Below, piece by piece: positions 16,092-25,627 of a DNA stretch of 64,000 nucleotides (positions are counted from its first letter, which is position 1; the number at the start of each line of letters is the position of its first letter). The notes under the pieces were generated by a model. The model was given only the letters and a program-made list of their open reading frames with translations, did not search any database and was not told where the DNA came from. The stretch comes from SOJZ01 sp964556565 (lineage in GTDB: Archaea; Thermoproteota; Bathyarchaeia; Bathyarchaeales; Bathyarchaeaceae), in NCBI GenBank assembly GCA_964556565.1, contig CAZKWF010000002.1:62001-126000 (forward strand), given 5' to 3'. The position numbers and the translations under genes were made by a program.

Positions 16092-17249
16092 ATGATGAAT
16101 TTTGAATTGACCGAGGAGCAAATAGCCATCAAGAAGGCTGTTAGAGAGTTTTGCGAAAAGGAATTAACGCCTGAGCTAGCGTTGGAGTTGGACGAGAAGG
16201 AGGAATTCCCCATGGCGCTTTACAAGAAAGCCGCTAAGCTAGGATTCACCAGTATGAGATTTCCAGAAGAGTACGGCGGTCAGGGATATGGTGTCCTCGA
16301 GGATTGTTTAGTGACTGAAGAAATGTGTCGAACCGACCCTGGACTAGGTATTGCAGTAACATTCGGAACCCTCATGTTCCCGGATGCGCTACTGAAACAT
16401 GGAACCGAAGAACAGAGACAAAAATATATTCCCCCCTTATGTACGGGCGAAAAAATATGCGCAGCAGCGTTTAGTGAACCAGAGCATGGAAGCGACATCA
16501 CACGCATGGACACAACCGCTGTAAAAAGTGGAAACAAATGGGTGATCAACGGCAACAAAGAGTTCATCACAAATGCTCCTATTGCGGACTTCTTCTGCGT
16601 ACTTTGCCAAACAGACCCTAAGGCTACGCCTTCACATAGAGGTGAAAGCATGTTTGCCGTGGAAAGAGGCACACCAGGACTAGATGTTACTAAACTGAAA
16701 GGAAAGATGGGAATTAAACCATGTGTAACAGGTTCTCTTTCATTGACCGACGTTAAGATACCTGAAACAAACCTCATCGGCGAGTTAAGCAAGGGCTTCT
16801 ACTATGCACTAGAGCTCTTCGATGAGACTAGAATTGCTGTCGCCGCTCAAGCTGTCGGCATGGCCCAAGGAGCACTTGAACGCGCCTTCAGCTACGCCAA
16901 GGAGAGGAAGCAGTTTGGGTCACCAATCATAAAGTTTCAGGGCGTATCATTCAAGTTAGCTGATATGGCAACGAAAATCGAGACAGCAAGGTTGATCACT
17001 TACAAGGCTGCATGGCTGTTCGATCAAGGAAGAATGGATCCAATGATCACTGCTATGGCGAAGGCGTACGCGGGTAGAGTTGCAATGGATGTCACAGATG
17101 AAGCTATTCAAATTTATGGAGGATATGGCTATCTAGCGGATTACCATGTTGAACGATTTCATCGTTGTGCAAAGATAACTGAAATTTACGAGGGAACAAC
17201 TGAAATTCAGAAGCTGACAATCATGAGGTACCTCCTGAAAAGAATGTGA
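16092..17249 (+). CDS. Acyl-CoA dehydrogenase
   Basis: FAD enzyme that introduces an alpha-beta double bond in acyl-CoAs and passes electrons to EtfAB, encoded just upstream. Signatures: AFSEPEHGSDI (FAD/substrate site), NGNKEFITNAPIADFF, RKQFGSPIIKFQGV, the IQIYGGYGYL stretch, and IYEGTTEIQ with the catalytic Glu of short/medium-chain types. 385 residues, normal length. GAGGTGA precedes the tandem ATGs at 16092 and 16095. Chain-length specificity cannot be read from the sequence with confidence. Confidence 0.93.
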   Translation: MMNFELTEEQIAIKKAVREFCEKELTPELALELDEKEEFPMALYKKAAKLGFTSMRFPEEYGGQGYGVLEDCLVTEEMCRTDPGLGIAVTFGTLMFPDALLKHGTEEQRQKYIPPLCTGEKICAAAFSEPEHGSDITRMDTTAVKSGNKWVINGNKEFITNAPIADFFCVLCQTDPKATPSHRGESMFAVERGTPGLDVTKLKGKMGIKPCVTGSLSLTDVKIPETNLIGELSKGFYYALELFDETRIAVAAQAVGMAQGALERAFSYAKERKQFGSPIIKFQGVSFKLADMATKIETARLITYKAAWLFDQGRMDPMITAMAKAYAGRVAMDVTDEAIQIYGGYGYLADYHVERFHRCAKITEIYEGTTEIQKLTIMRYLLKRM

Positions 17250-17368
17250 GCACAAGAAAATCATGTGTGCACATGGGTTAAATCGAGTTGCACATAAGAA
17301 GGTTCGTGGTTTTTCTTATTTTGCTAATGAATGTATTTTATTGAAGCCTAAAACAGAAAAGGAGAGAA

Positions 17369-18304
17369 TTAAAGAGCGATGACAAACATGAGGCGTTCAA
17401 CCAGTTCCTTGTAGCGGTTTCGAATAGTAACTTCAGTTACCTGAGCAATTTCAGCTATTTCCCGTTGAGTCTTCCTTTCTCCAGTCAGCACAGATGCGAT
17501 ATAGCTAGCGGCTGCCGCTATGCCGGTGGGTCCCCTGCCCGAGGTAAGTTTGAGTTGTTGTGCAGTATTAAGGATTTTGTGAGCAATTTCTTCGACTTTT
17601 CCTTGCATTATGAGCTGGTTGGAGAATTTGGTCACGTATTGACTGGGTTTTACGGGCGGAATAAAATAATCAAGCTCCTTGACTAAGAACCTGTAGCTGC
17701 GGCCCACTTCCTTTTTGGCGATGTTAGACGCTTGAGCGATTTCCTCAAGTGTTCGTGCGAGTTTACACTGTCTACAAGCCACGTAGATAGCGGCAGCAGT
17801 TACACCTTGAATGGATCGCCCACGAATTAGATGCTCTTTAACGGCTTTTCGATAGATGACCGAGGCGGTTTCCAAGATATTTTTTGGCAGATTAAGATTA
17901 TTGGCTATTTTTGAAATCTCAGATAAGGCAAAGGCAAGATTCCTCTCAGTAGCGTCAGAAACCCTGATGCGACGTTGCCACTTTCGAAGCCGATAAATCT
18001 GAGCCTTTTGCCCAGGAGAAAGCCTCTTTCCATAAATGTCGCGGTCGTGCCAATCAATCATTGTGGAGAGCCCTTTGTCATGAATAGTATACGTAAGAGG
18101 AGCGCCGACACGAGTTCGCTTAGCACGTTGTTCGTGGTCAAACGCGCGCCATTCTGGCCCTCGATCTGCAATTTTAGAGTCAACAACAAATCCACAGTCC
18201 ATGCATACAATTTCGGCACATTCATAGTCTCGCATCAGTCGGGCACTCCCACATTCAGGGCACTGTCGAACCCTTATGGGTTGTGTGGAAATTTCTCTAC
18301 TCAC
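17369..18304 (-). CDS. tfb: Transcription initiation factor TFB
   Basis: Archaeal TFIIB homologue that bridges TBP-bound promoter DNA and RNA polymerase. An N-terminal zinc ribbon (CPECGSARLMRDYECAEIVC... residues ~15-37) is followed by the B-reader/linker and two cyclin repeats (~120-205 and ~215-305), including RGRSIQGVTAAAIYVACR and SGRGPTGIAAAASYIAS. 311 residues. Its start overlaps the gar1 stop by four bases. Confidence 0.96.
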   Translation of the reverse strand: MSREISTQPIRVRQCPECGSARLMRDYECAEIVCMDCGFVVDSKIADRGPEWRAFDHEQRAKRTRVGAPLTYTIHDKGLSTMIDWHDRDIYGKRLSPGQKAQIYRLRKWQRRIRVSDATERNLAFALSEISKIANNLNLPKNILETASVIYRKAVKEHLIRGRSIQGVTAAAIYVACRQCKLARTLEEIAQASNIAKKEVGRSYRFLVKELDYFIPPVKPSQYVTKFSNQLIMQGKVEEIAHKILNTAQQLKLTSGRGPTGIAAAASYIASVLTGERKTQREIAEIAQVTEVTIRNRYKELVERLMFVIAL

Positions 18305-18564
18305 TTTCTTCTCCTTCTCTTCACCTTTTTGGATTTGGAGGATGGGATTGAGTAAAGAACACTATTAACGAGACGATGTAGATCCTTCATCTCAGTCTTC
18401 ACTGAAACATATGGAGAGGAGACAGGCCCGAAAATGTCAAAAACGGTTCCTACGGGCTTGAGTTTTTCATCGACAACTTTGTCTCTGATTCGTGGAAGAC
18501 TTTCCGCCTTAAGAATCATATTCCGATTGGAGCTTATGTGGAGGACTCGACCAATTCTCTGCAA
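18301..18564 (-). CDS. gar1: H/ACA RNP protein Gar1
   Basis: Core protein of box H/ACA RNPs that direct pseudouridylation. 87 residues with the Gar1 core: VDEKLKPVGTVFDIFGPVSSPYVSV, here split as KPVGTVFDIFGP and PYVSV, plus a basic tail (SKKVKRRRRK). Overlaps tfb by four bases (operon). A TTTAAATA box at ~18612-18619 lies ~50 bases upstream. Confidence 0.93.
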   Translation of the reverse strand: MQRIGRVLHISSNRNMILKAESLPRIRDKVVDEKLKPVGTVFDIFGPVSSPYVSVKTEMKDLHRLVNSVLYSIPSSKSKKVKRRRRK

Positions 18565-18776
18565 ACTTGCGTATTCCCCTCACAAAAAACAATGTTGTCA
18601 ACGAACCGCGTTATTTAAACATTTCTTTTGGTGTTTCTAATTCTGAGCCTTTCTAGGCTTTTTCTCCTTTCTAAGCCCGTTTTCAGCCGTTAACGATCCC
18701 TTCACGTCTCAGAGAAGTGCCATATAACACCGTAATGATTAAAACACTTGAAATTCATAACAAGTTAGGTATCAAC

Positions 18777-19067
18777 ATGCGAAAACGAGACAAGATCGTT
18801 CTGTGGCCCGTCTACTTTGATTCCACAAAAACTAGGTTGGAAGGGCGAAAGGTTCCCAAACGCCTCGCCACACCCTCACCCAAACTAGATGTAATTCAAA
18901 AAGCAATTAAGCAAACAGGTTCTAAACCCGAAGTCGTTCCCGGCGCCGCCCGCCCAAACGCTCCATGGCAAAAAACGGGTTTCATTGTCACAACTAAAAA
19001 GGGGCCCAAAACTCAGATCATATACAGAGTTGCCAAAGAACTTCAACGCCTTCGTGCACAAACCTGA
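18777..19067 (+). CDS. srp19: Signal recognition particle 19 kDa protein
   Basis: Binds 7S RNA and helps load SRP54. Typical start MRKRDKIVLWPVYFD, then SRxxGRxVP-like LEGRKVPKRLATPSPKLDVI and a basic C-terminus. The ATG at 18777 follows AGGT and gives 96 residues, matching the archaeal family. A longer frame from 18717 adds residues not typical of SRP19. SRP54 is encoded at 55.8-57.1 kb. Confidence 0.93.
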   Translation: MRKRDKIVLWPVYFDSTKTRLEGRKVPKRLATPSPKLDVIQKAIKQTGSKPEVVPGAARPNAPWQKTGFIVTTKKGPKTQIIYRVAKELQRLRAQT

Positions 19068-19107
19068 ATCCTACTGGATTCCTTGCGCAAGGATGCCCAT
19101 TATAGCA

Positions 19108-19503
19108 TTAAGCGGCCTTTTTTGGAACAAGAATAGCACTTACTTCGCCATTCTGTCCGGGGCGAGATGTCACGCGTGCTGTCCCTAACGATGTTTCGAT
19201 GATTGTTCCCTTTGTGATTACGCCTCTACGGTCATAATCTACGTTGGCTGGGTTTTTTATCACTCTGGCAATCTTAACCTTCTTGGTTTTCCCAGTGGAT
19301 GGATCAGAAATGTTTGCATGCGCGGTGTTTAGCAATCGAATTTTCCCTATACCTCCTCGTTTTCGAGTGAAACTTTTTTTATCCGTGCCCAGCGAGGTTT
19401 CTGTGGGAAAGGAGCCTCTTTCGAATCTTCTCTTCTTTCGAGAAGAGATTTTTCTGCCGCCGGACGCTTTTTTCTTACGTATGTTGCCATGCCATACCGA
19501 CAA
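19108..19503 (-). CDS. rps8e: 30S ribosomal protein S8e
   Basis: 131 residues with the S8e hallmark basic start WHGNIRKKKASGGR and the later NTAHANISDP and ITKGTIIET segments. Complete. Convergent with srp19 and divergent from nrdJ across ~190 bases. Confidence 0.96.
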   Translation of the reverse strand: MSVWHGNIRKKKASGGRKISSRKKRRFERGSFPTETSLGTDKKSFTRKRGGIGKIRLLNTAHANISDPSTGKTKKVKIARVIKNPANVDYDRRGVITKGTIIETSLGTARVTSRPGQNGEVSAILVPKKAA

Positions 19504-19690
19504 GTCTACATCTCCTTAACAGGTTTCGATGACTTTTGAAGGCCAGCTATTGCTATTAAGCTTTATCTTTCAATATGATTGGCTGTAATAAAAATGATTA
19601 CGCCCCAGTAAAACATACGTGATAGAAAGTAAGTCCATTTTCCAAATAATAAATTAAAAAGCAACAGTTCACTTTTTATCCTTAGAGTGA

Positions 19691-21811
19691 ATGCAGTTGC
19701 CAAGAAAAGTTTCTAAAATTCGTAAAAGAGACGACAGAATTGTCGATTTTGATCAGGAAAAGATTGCGACCGCAATTTCTAAGGCTATGGCCGCTGTCAA
19801 TCATGAGGATGGAAAGCTAGCTCAGAAACTTTCAAACGAAGTTGTAAAGCTTATAGACGAACGGTTTGAGGGCAGAATTCCAAGCGTTGAAAACGTTCAA
19901 GACATCGTTGAGGAAGTTCTTATCAGAGACGGGTACGCCGAGGTAGCCAAAGCCTATATTCTATACCGGCAAAGACGCACGGAGATTCGAGAGTTTAAGA
20001 AGTTCTTTGATGTTGTTGATGATTTAAAGTTAGGAGTCAATGCAATAAAGGTGCTGAAGACTAGGTATCTACTTAGGGATGAGAAAGGTAATGCTACTGA
20101 GACCCCAGGTCAAATGTTTCATCGAGTTGCTAAAGCCGTAGCTAAGGCAGATCTTCTGTACGATAAGGAGGCAGATGTGAAGAAGACGGAGGAAGAGATT
20201 TATCAAGTCATTGCAAATCGTGAGTTTTTGCCGAATTCTCCCACCATGATGAATGCTGATACTCGGCTTGGACAACTTTCTGCGTGTTTTGTTTTGCCTG
20301 TTGAGGATTCGATTGAAGGAATTTTTGACGCGGTGACACGTATGGCAATGATTCACAAGTCTGGTGGAGGAACTGGATTTTCGTTTTCGAGGTTGAGGCC
20401 TAAGGGGGATATTGTGGGGTCTACGAAGGGCATTGCTTCTGGCCCCGTGTCTTTTATGCGTGTTTTTGATGTAGCGACTGATGTGATTAAGCAGGGGGGA
20501 CGGAGAAGAGGAGCCAACATGGGGATTTTGCATGTTACGCATCCTGATATTTTGGAATTTATTACGGCAAAGTCGACGGAGGGTATGTTAATGAACTTTA
20601 ACATTTCTGTGGCTGTTACTGATGAGTTTATGGAGGCGGTTGAGAAGGATGCTGAATATAACTTGGTGAACCCTCGGACAGGAAGGGTTGAGAAGAAACT
20701 GCGTGCCAAAGATGTTTTTGATCTGATAGTTATGACTGCGTGGAAGAGTGGTGATCCTGGGCTTGTGTTTATTGATGAAATAAATCGTCATAATCCGACA
20801 CCGAGCCTTGGAGTGATTGAAAGCACTAATCCTTGTGGAGAACAGCCTCTATTGCCTTACGAATCCTGTAACTTGGGCTCTATTAACATGGCTAATATGG
20901 TTAAAGATGGGAATGTGAACTGGGAGAAGTTGAGAAGAGTTATCATAATCGCTGTTCATTTTCTGGATAACGTAATTGATGTGAATAAGTATCCTATGTC
21001 GGAAATTGAGAAGATGACTAAGGAGAATCGGAAGATCGGACTTGGTATCATGGGGTTTGCTGACATGCTTGTTCAATTAGGGGTTCCATATGATTCAGAG
21101 AAAGCTTTGGCTATAGGTGAGAGGGTTATGAGGTTTATTGATGAAGAGGCTAGGAAGGTGTCAGTGGAGCTCGGTGAGAAACGTGGCTCCTTTCAGAATT
21201 TTAAGGACAGCATTTGGAAGAAAAAAGGCTTCAAGACGTTGCGTAATGCGGCTATAACCACTATCGCTCCCACGGGGTCGATCAGCATTATCGGTGGTTG
21301 TTCAAGTGGAATTGAGCCCCTGTTTGCTGTAGCCTTCGTCCGTAACGTTATGAGTGGGACCCGGTTGTTGGAGGTCCAGCCTCTGTTTGAGCGTTTGTTG
21401 AAGAAGAGAGGTTTATATAATGAAGAGTTGATGTTACGAATTGCAAAGACTGGGTCAATTCAAGGCTTAAAGGAGTTGCCTGAGAATTTAAGAAGGACCT
21501 TTGTTACGGCTTTGGATATCGCTCCCGAATGGCATGTGAAGATGCAGGCAGCTTTTCAAAAGCATGTAGATAACGCTGTTTCGAAGACTGTGAATTTGCC
21601 CGCTGATGCTACACCTGAGGATGTTAGAAAAGTGTTTTTGCTAGCTTATAGATTGAAGTGTAAGGGAGTGACCGTGTACAGGTATGGATGTAGAAGGGAA
21701 CAGGTTTTGTATGTGGGTCCGATGTTGGCTAAAGAGATGATGGGAGAAGGTCATGTCAGCGCTGATTCTGAATATGCGGGTGGTTGCCCAGTTGGCACAT
21801 GCCATTTCTGA
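19691..21811 (+). CDS. nrdJ: Adenosylcobalamin-dependent ribonucleotide reductase (class II)
   Basis: Reduces ribonucleoside diphosphates with a B12-generated thiyl radical; needs no oxygen. An ATP-cone (~8-95) precedes the catalytic barrel: NSPTMMNAD, LSACFVLPVEDS with one active-site Cys, GGGTGFSFS, STNPCGEQPLLPYESCNLGSINM holding the thiyl Cys and Asn/Glu set, and TIAPTGSISIIGGCSSGIEP. The C-terminal tail ends GGCPVGTCHF, close to the redox-active Cys pair. 706 residues. Codon use here is more U-rich than in the metabolic island upstream. Confidence 0.95.
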   Translation: MQLPRKVSKIRKRDDRIVDFDQEKIATAISKAMAAVNHEDGKLAQKLSNEVVKLIDERFEGRIPSVENVQDIVEEVLIRDGYAEVAKAYILYRQRRTEIREFKKFFDVVDDLKLGVNAIKVLKTRYLLRDEKGNATETPGQMFHRVAKAVAKADLLYDKEADVKKTEEEIYQVIANREFLPNSPTMMNADTRLGQLSACFVLPVEDSIEGIFDAVTRMAMIHKSGGGTGFSFSRLRPKGDIVGSTKGIASGPVSFMRVFDVATDVIKQGGRRRGANMGILHVTHPDILEFITAKSTEGMLMNFNISVAVTDEFMEAVEKDAEYNLVNPRTGRVEKKLRAKDVFDLIVMTAWKSGDPGLVFIDEINRHNPTPSLGVIESTNPCGEQPLLPYESCNLGSINMANMVKDGNVNWEKLRRVIIIAVHFLDNVIDVNKYPMSEIEKMTKENRKIGLGIMGFADMLVQLGVPYDSEKALAIGERVMRFIDEEARKVSVELGEKRGSFQNFKDSIWKKKGFKTLRNAAITTIAPTGSISIIGGCSSGIEPLFAVAFVRNVMSGTRLLEVQPLFERLLKKRGLYNEELMLRIAKTGSIQGLKELPENLRRTFVTALDIAPEWHVKMQAAFQKHVDNAVSKTVNLPADATPEDVRKVFLLAYRLKCKGVTVYRYGCRREQVLYVGPMLAKEMMGEGHVSADSEYAGGCPVGTCHF

Positions 21812-22039
21812 TGCACTGAGGCCTTACACATGTGCATGTGCGAAGTGATCTACATAGGAGAGAGAGTCAGAGATGGGTATACATACATCTAGAGTAGGGA
21901 CTTGGGCGTGCGTGACAGTTTCTACGTAATCTACTATGAGTCAAATAGGATTCTAGTGGGTTTTTTATTATCAGATTAGCTGGGACTTGTCATGGAACAA
22001 TGCTTATGTAAAGCTTGTTGTAGAACATGTTTAATGAAG

Positions 22040-22114
22040 GGGGCTGTCGGCTAGTTTGGTCTAGGCTCTGAGACTCGGGCTCTCGGGACCCCGGTTCAAA
22101 TCCGGGCAGCCCCA
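22040..22114 (+). tRNA. tRNA-Pro (CGG)
   Basis: Acceptor GGGGCTG/CAGCCCC, discriminator A. Anticodon stem TGAGA/TCTCG (one wobble) with loop CTCGGGC gives anticodon CGG and G37. T-arm CCCGG TTCAAAT CCGGG. The next three bases (22115-22117) are CCA, so the 3' end is encoded or matches by chance; the other tRNAs here lack it. Confidence 0.93.
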
Positions 22115-22228
22115 CCAGTTTCGTTGTTCTCTGTCCACACGTATACTCAGTGAGGCTTAGTTTATCACAACTAAAACCCCAACGGAATCTTGATAAGTTT
22201 ATATCCGAAATATATCTCGTGATTAAAA

Positions 22229-22573
22229 GTGAGCGAGTTGGAGAAGGAGAAATCCTTAACATGGTTTGTCATCGTGAACCTCGCTTTACTGTTTATCAGT
22301 GGCTGCTGGATGATTGGAAGTCTAATGGTAACTTCTTGGAAATCCTCGCTTGGATTCGCTAGGCCTCTGCTACTGACAAGCACCGCCTTAGCGAACATTT
22401 CATTCCTCGCTTCAATGCTGGCATCAATTCTGGGAGCAACAAACATTGTAAAGGAGGACCCAGCAAGGCGAGTAATGGTATACGCCTTCACCATTGGCAT
22501 ACTCCTCCTGATAGTTTCTATAATCACGTTCTGCTGGACAATTGTCTCTACATCGCCCTACTCATTTGACTAG
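22229..22573 (+). CDS. Small multi-helix membrane protein, hypothetical
   Basis: 114 residues from a GTG at 22229. Three hydrophobic helices at about 10-32, 44-68 and 83-107, separated by short polar loops. No family recognised. A TATA-like AAATATAT stretch lies ~20 bases upstream of the GTG, so a leaderless transcript is possible. Confidence 0.55.
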   Translation: MSELEKEKSLTWFVIVNLALLFISGCWMIGSLMVTSWKSSLGFARPLLLTSTALANISFLASMLASILGATNIVKEDPARRVMVYAFTIGILLLIVSIITFCWTIVSTSPYSFD

Positions 22574-22673
22574 AGGAAAAATAGGAACAACTTATTCCAC
22601 CTAGTGAAGCTTAGATCAAGATATGCCCGTATCTCTGTCTGTACCTAGTTCTCTTTGTCTCCAGCTCATCGCC

Positions 22674-22689
22674 CGTATGCATGCATACG
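22674..22689. repeat. 16-base palindrome CGTATGCATGCATACG
   Basis: A perfect palindrome in the ~115-base gap between two convergent genes. The core TGCATGCA is shared with eight other non-coding sites in the window. Confidence 0.85.
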
Positions 22690-24072
22690 CTAGTTTGCTG
22701 TTTTCTCTCTTTTGATGATTTCTCTTGCAGCAATAACACCTGAAGCAGAGGCTTGAACAAGTCCTCTCGTTACTCCCGCCCCATCGCCTATAGTAAACAA
22801 ATTATGAATCTTCGTCTCCAAACAGTCGCTCAGCTGAAGCTTCGTAGAATAGAATTTCACTTCCACGCCGTACAGCAACGTGTGTTTCGAGTTCACTCCC
22901 GGCGCAATTTGATCCAAGGCTTGAAGCATTTCACGAATGTCCGCTAGGTGGCGGTAGGGTATGACGAAGCTGAGGTCTCCTGGCGTGGCGTTCTTTAATG
23001 TCGGAACAACTACGCTTCTTTTCATTCTCTCCTCGGTTGATCGCCGCCCAACTTGAAGATCGCCCAGTCTCTGAACGATCACGCCCCCGCTGAGAAGATT
23101 CGTGAGCCTTGCAAGATACTTCCCGTACGCAATTGGTTCTCTGAAGGGCTCGGTGAAAGACGTGCTAACGAGGATAGCGAAGTTGGTGTTTCCTGTCTTC
23201 CTCTCCGCATAGCTCTGACCATTCACTGTTAAAATGCCTTCATAAGATTCCGCGATGACTTCGCCCTCAGGTGCAACACAGAAAGTCCTCACCTGATCAT
23301 CGAAACACTTTGAATAATAGATAAACTTGGGCTCATACAACACGTTTGTCAGCTCCGCCATAACCGACGCCAAAACTTCAACCCTAATGCCCACATCGAC
23401 AGGATTGTTCAACGTTTTTAGGCCCAACGACTGAGCCTCGCACTTCAACCATTCAGCCCCAATTCTACCAGGTGCCACAATAACGTATCTTCCAAGAATC
23501 TTTTCGCCCTTAACCGTCTCCACACCCTCAACTTTGCCTCCTTTTACCAACAGCCCTTTCACTTCGGTTCTAGTTCGAACCCTAACCCTGTCGTTCAAAA
23601 ACCTACGCAACTTGTGAAGAGTGTCGGCGCAATTCTCGGTGCCCATGTGACGAATTTTTTGCTGAACAAGTTTTAAGCCAACAAGGGATGCTTTTCGCTC
23701 GATCTCGTCGATTTTGTCAGGATCAACCCCATAAAGATCCTTGGGGGCCCCAAATTTCAAGTAAATGTTATCCACGTAGTCTATAAGCCCTTCCAGCTCT
23801 TTCTCAGCACGATAATCGGTGAGCCATCCACCAACTCCAGTGGACAAGGTTAGTTTCCCATCGCTGAACGCTCCCGCGCCACCCCAACCAGACAAGAGCA
23901 CAGAAGGGTCAGGGTGCACTCGCCCCAAGCCTTTATCTGCAGGACGCTTGCGCTGGTCAATGTCGGGTCCCTTGTCCAAAATAAGGACGTTCAATTTTGT
24001 GTTCTCGGTCAGCTCGAACGCGGAGAATATTCCCGCTGGGCCAGCGCCTACAATTATTACGTCGAATTTCAA
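22690..24072 (-). CDS. FAD-dependent dehydrogenase (COG2509 type)
   Basis: NAD(P)/FAD oxidoreductase of the uncharacterised FAD-dependent dehydrogenase group. The N-terminal dinucleotide fold is FDVIIVGAGPAGIFSAFEL; the next signature, LSGWGGAGAFSDGKLTLS, is diagnostic for the group; the C-terminal FAD segment is NLFTIGDGAGVTRGLVQASASG. I use the TTG at 24072, which puts the Rossmann fold at the N-terminus and has GAGGG 9-13 bases upstream; an in-frame TTG at 24096 is also possible. Substrate unknown. Confidence 0.85.
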   Translation of the reverse strand: MKFDVIIVGAGPAGIFSAFELTENTKLNVLILDKGPDIDQRKRPADKGLGRVHPDPSVLLSGWGGAGAFSDGKLTLSTGVGGWLTDYRAEKELEGLIDYVDNIYLKFGAPKDLYGVDPDKIDEIERKASLVGLKLVQQKIRHMGTENCADTLHKLRRFLNDRVRVRTRTEVKGLLVKGGKVEGVETVKGEKILGRYVIVAPGRIGAEWLKCEAQSLGLKTLNNPVDVGIRVEVLASVMAELTNVLYEPKFIYYSKCFDDQVRTFCVAPEGEVIAESYEGILTVNGQSYAERKTGNTNFAILVSTSFTEPFREPIAYGKYLARLTNLLSGGVIVQRLGDLQVGRRSTEERMKRSVVVPTLKNATPGDLSFVIPYRHLADIREMLQALDQIAPGVNSKHTLLYGVEVKFYSTKLQLSDCLETKIHNLFTIGDGAGVTRGLVQASASGVIAAREIIKREKTAN

Positions 24073-24239
24073 CTGGAAATCCCTCGAAGACCACAACTAC
24101 ATCTCATAGGTATAATATATGTTTTAGCAAAGTCAATGTGGCTTGTTGACTTCTTATACTGAGAGGCTTATCGCTATCAAAACGTTGATAGGAATTTAGG
24201 AGATACGCGTTGACATGTTGCAATGATCCTCTACGAAGG

Positions 24240-24518
24240 TTAATCCTTGATTGCTTCCAGTATGCTCATCACGTTCCAAAGTTTCACCCTAGTGTAAGGC
24301 GGCATATTGGGGTCCTGCAAAATGTCGTCAAGGATGGATATCGCGTTGGACGCCCTTACTGCTGGTGTGTACTCCGTCAAATCAAGAGCGCTGATGGACT
24401 GTCTTGCAGCCCTCCTTATGTTGCGGGGAGTTGTGGTATCTTCAGAAACTTGTCCGAGAACAACAGTTGCTTGTTTTATTCTTTCCTCATACTCCTGCAG
24501 CTTCTTTTTTCTTACCAT
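24240..24518 (-). CDS. UPF0147 family protein
   Basis: A 92-residue, all-helical archaeal protein with the family pattern: VLGQVSEDTTTPRNIRRAA in the middle and LDDILQDPNMPPYTRVKLWNV near the end, each recognisable as UPF0147. Function unknown. Single gene. Confidence 0.88.
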   Translation of the reverse strand: MVRKKKLQEYEERIKQATVVLGQVSEDTTTPRNIRRAARQSISALDLTEYTPAVRASNAISILDDILQDPNMPPYTRVKLWNVMSILEAIKD

Positions 24519-24710
24519 ACAGAAGCCTCCTAACAGTGGTGTCGCGAATACTTAGATTACTAATTATTGCCCAGACACTGATTTATACCATTTGTGTTCT
24601 TCTTACGTGTCTCCTACATAGTCTTCTTCTCATTTTCTATGGCGCATATAAATTAGACCAAGGCATATATTATCTACCTTAACTAAAATTTCTTCAAGAG
24701 GCTTCAAAAA

Positions 24711-25067
24711 TTGTCTAGAAGGTTAAAGGATATCCAATCCATGGCCGACATGCTTAAGCAGGGGGGTACACTCACAGAGTTTTCGTGCCCCGCATGCGCT
24801 TCACCGTTGTTCAGATTGAAAAGTGGGCAACTCTGGTGTGTGAAGTGCAAAAAACGTGTGGTAGTGGTGAAAGAAGGAGAGCAAACGATAGAGAAATCCG
24901 ACTCTGTGCTTCTCACCAGTTTAGAATCAACTCTTCTCAAAAAGATAGAGGAGATAAACACGAAAATAGAAGAAGAAAAAGATCCGGGACAGCTACAAAA
25001 ATTGGGAGCCACTCTGTCTGTGTTGCTTGAAAACCTTGAGAAAGCGAGAAAGATGAAAAGAACCTGA
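24711..25067 (+). CDS. Zinc-ribbon protein of the Sjogren/scleroderma autoantigen 1 (p27) family
   Basis: 118 residues from a TTG at 24711 (an in-frame ATG lies at 24741). An N-terminal helix MADMLKQGGTL leads into a zinc ribbon, FSCPACASPLFRL ... LWCVKCKKR, then a charged coiled-coil tail (~65-118). Archaeal members are of unknown role. Three bases separate it from the next gene, so they are likely co-transcribed. Confidence 0.75.
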   Translation: MSRRLKDIQSMADMLKQGGTLTEFSCPACASPLFRLKSGQLWCVKCKKRVVVVKEGEQTIEKSDSVLLTSLESTLLKKIEEINTKIEEEKDPGQLQKLGATLSVLLENLEKARKMKRT

Positions 25068-25068
25068 T

Positions 25069-25617
25069 TTGGTCACAGGAAGGTATTGCCCTTTGCTGGG
25101 GCGTTATGAAAGTTTTCCAGAAACCGTTCACGGAATTGCACGATTCGCGTCCCCGTCTTCAATAGCGAAGATGCAAGAGGCGATTCTTCATGCTCTCTAT
25201 CAACTAAACCATGAAAACTGCGATCTAAAACGCATTGTGCCTGTTTCCTTATTGAAATGCGAGGTTAGCTTCGAGTTCGGAGTAGCTGAAGCCGAAGAGT
25301 TCAGTTATTTAGATGAGGAGGAGTTGAGTAAGTTTCGTAAAAGCATTGTTGATAAGACTTTCTCGGTATTAGATTTTTTCTGCGTTGTCCGTTATCATGT
25401 AAACAAAAAGGGTAAACGTGTTCCATTAAAGTTTGATTATCAACTGCTCCGTTTCATGTTCTATGACAGTAGCATGGAATTGCAAGTAACCCATGAGCGT
25501 GGTGCACAACACGTTTCTTTGGAAGAATTCGTTACTTTCATAGCAAAACGTGTAAATGAAAACCTTTCTAAAAAAAGACTAAAACCATTAACTTTAGAAT
25601 ATTTAAGAACTCTTTGA
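25069..25617 (+). CDS. Hypothetical protein, 182 residues
   Basis: Unrecognised. TTG start at 25069, directly after the zinc-ribbon gene. The sequence is a mix of helix and strand with no membrane segment. Notable elements: an N-terminal YCPLLGRYESFPETVHGIAR segment, an acidic helix (YLDEEELSKFRK), and a conserved-looking FYDSSMELQVTHERGAQHV. Operon context with a zinc ribbon suggests a nucleic-acid-related role, but this is weak. Confidence 0.6.
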   Translation: MVTGRYCPLLGRYESFPETVHGIARFASPSSIAKMQEAILHALYQLNHENCDLKRIVPVSLLKCEVSFEFGVAEAEEFSYLDEEELSKFRKSIVDKTFSVLDFFCVVRYHVNKKGKRVPLKFDYQLLRFMFYDSSMELQVTHERGAQHVSLEEFVTFIAKRVNENLSKKRLKPLTLEYLRTL

Positions 25618-25627
25618 ACAATGCATG

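Noticed and set aside
21812..22039. Box C/D small RNA between nrdJ and tRNA-Pro
   Set aside because: A GTGA-like and a CTGA-like motif occur, but not with the right spacing or a second internal pair.
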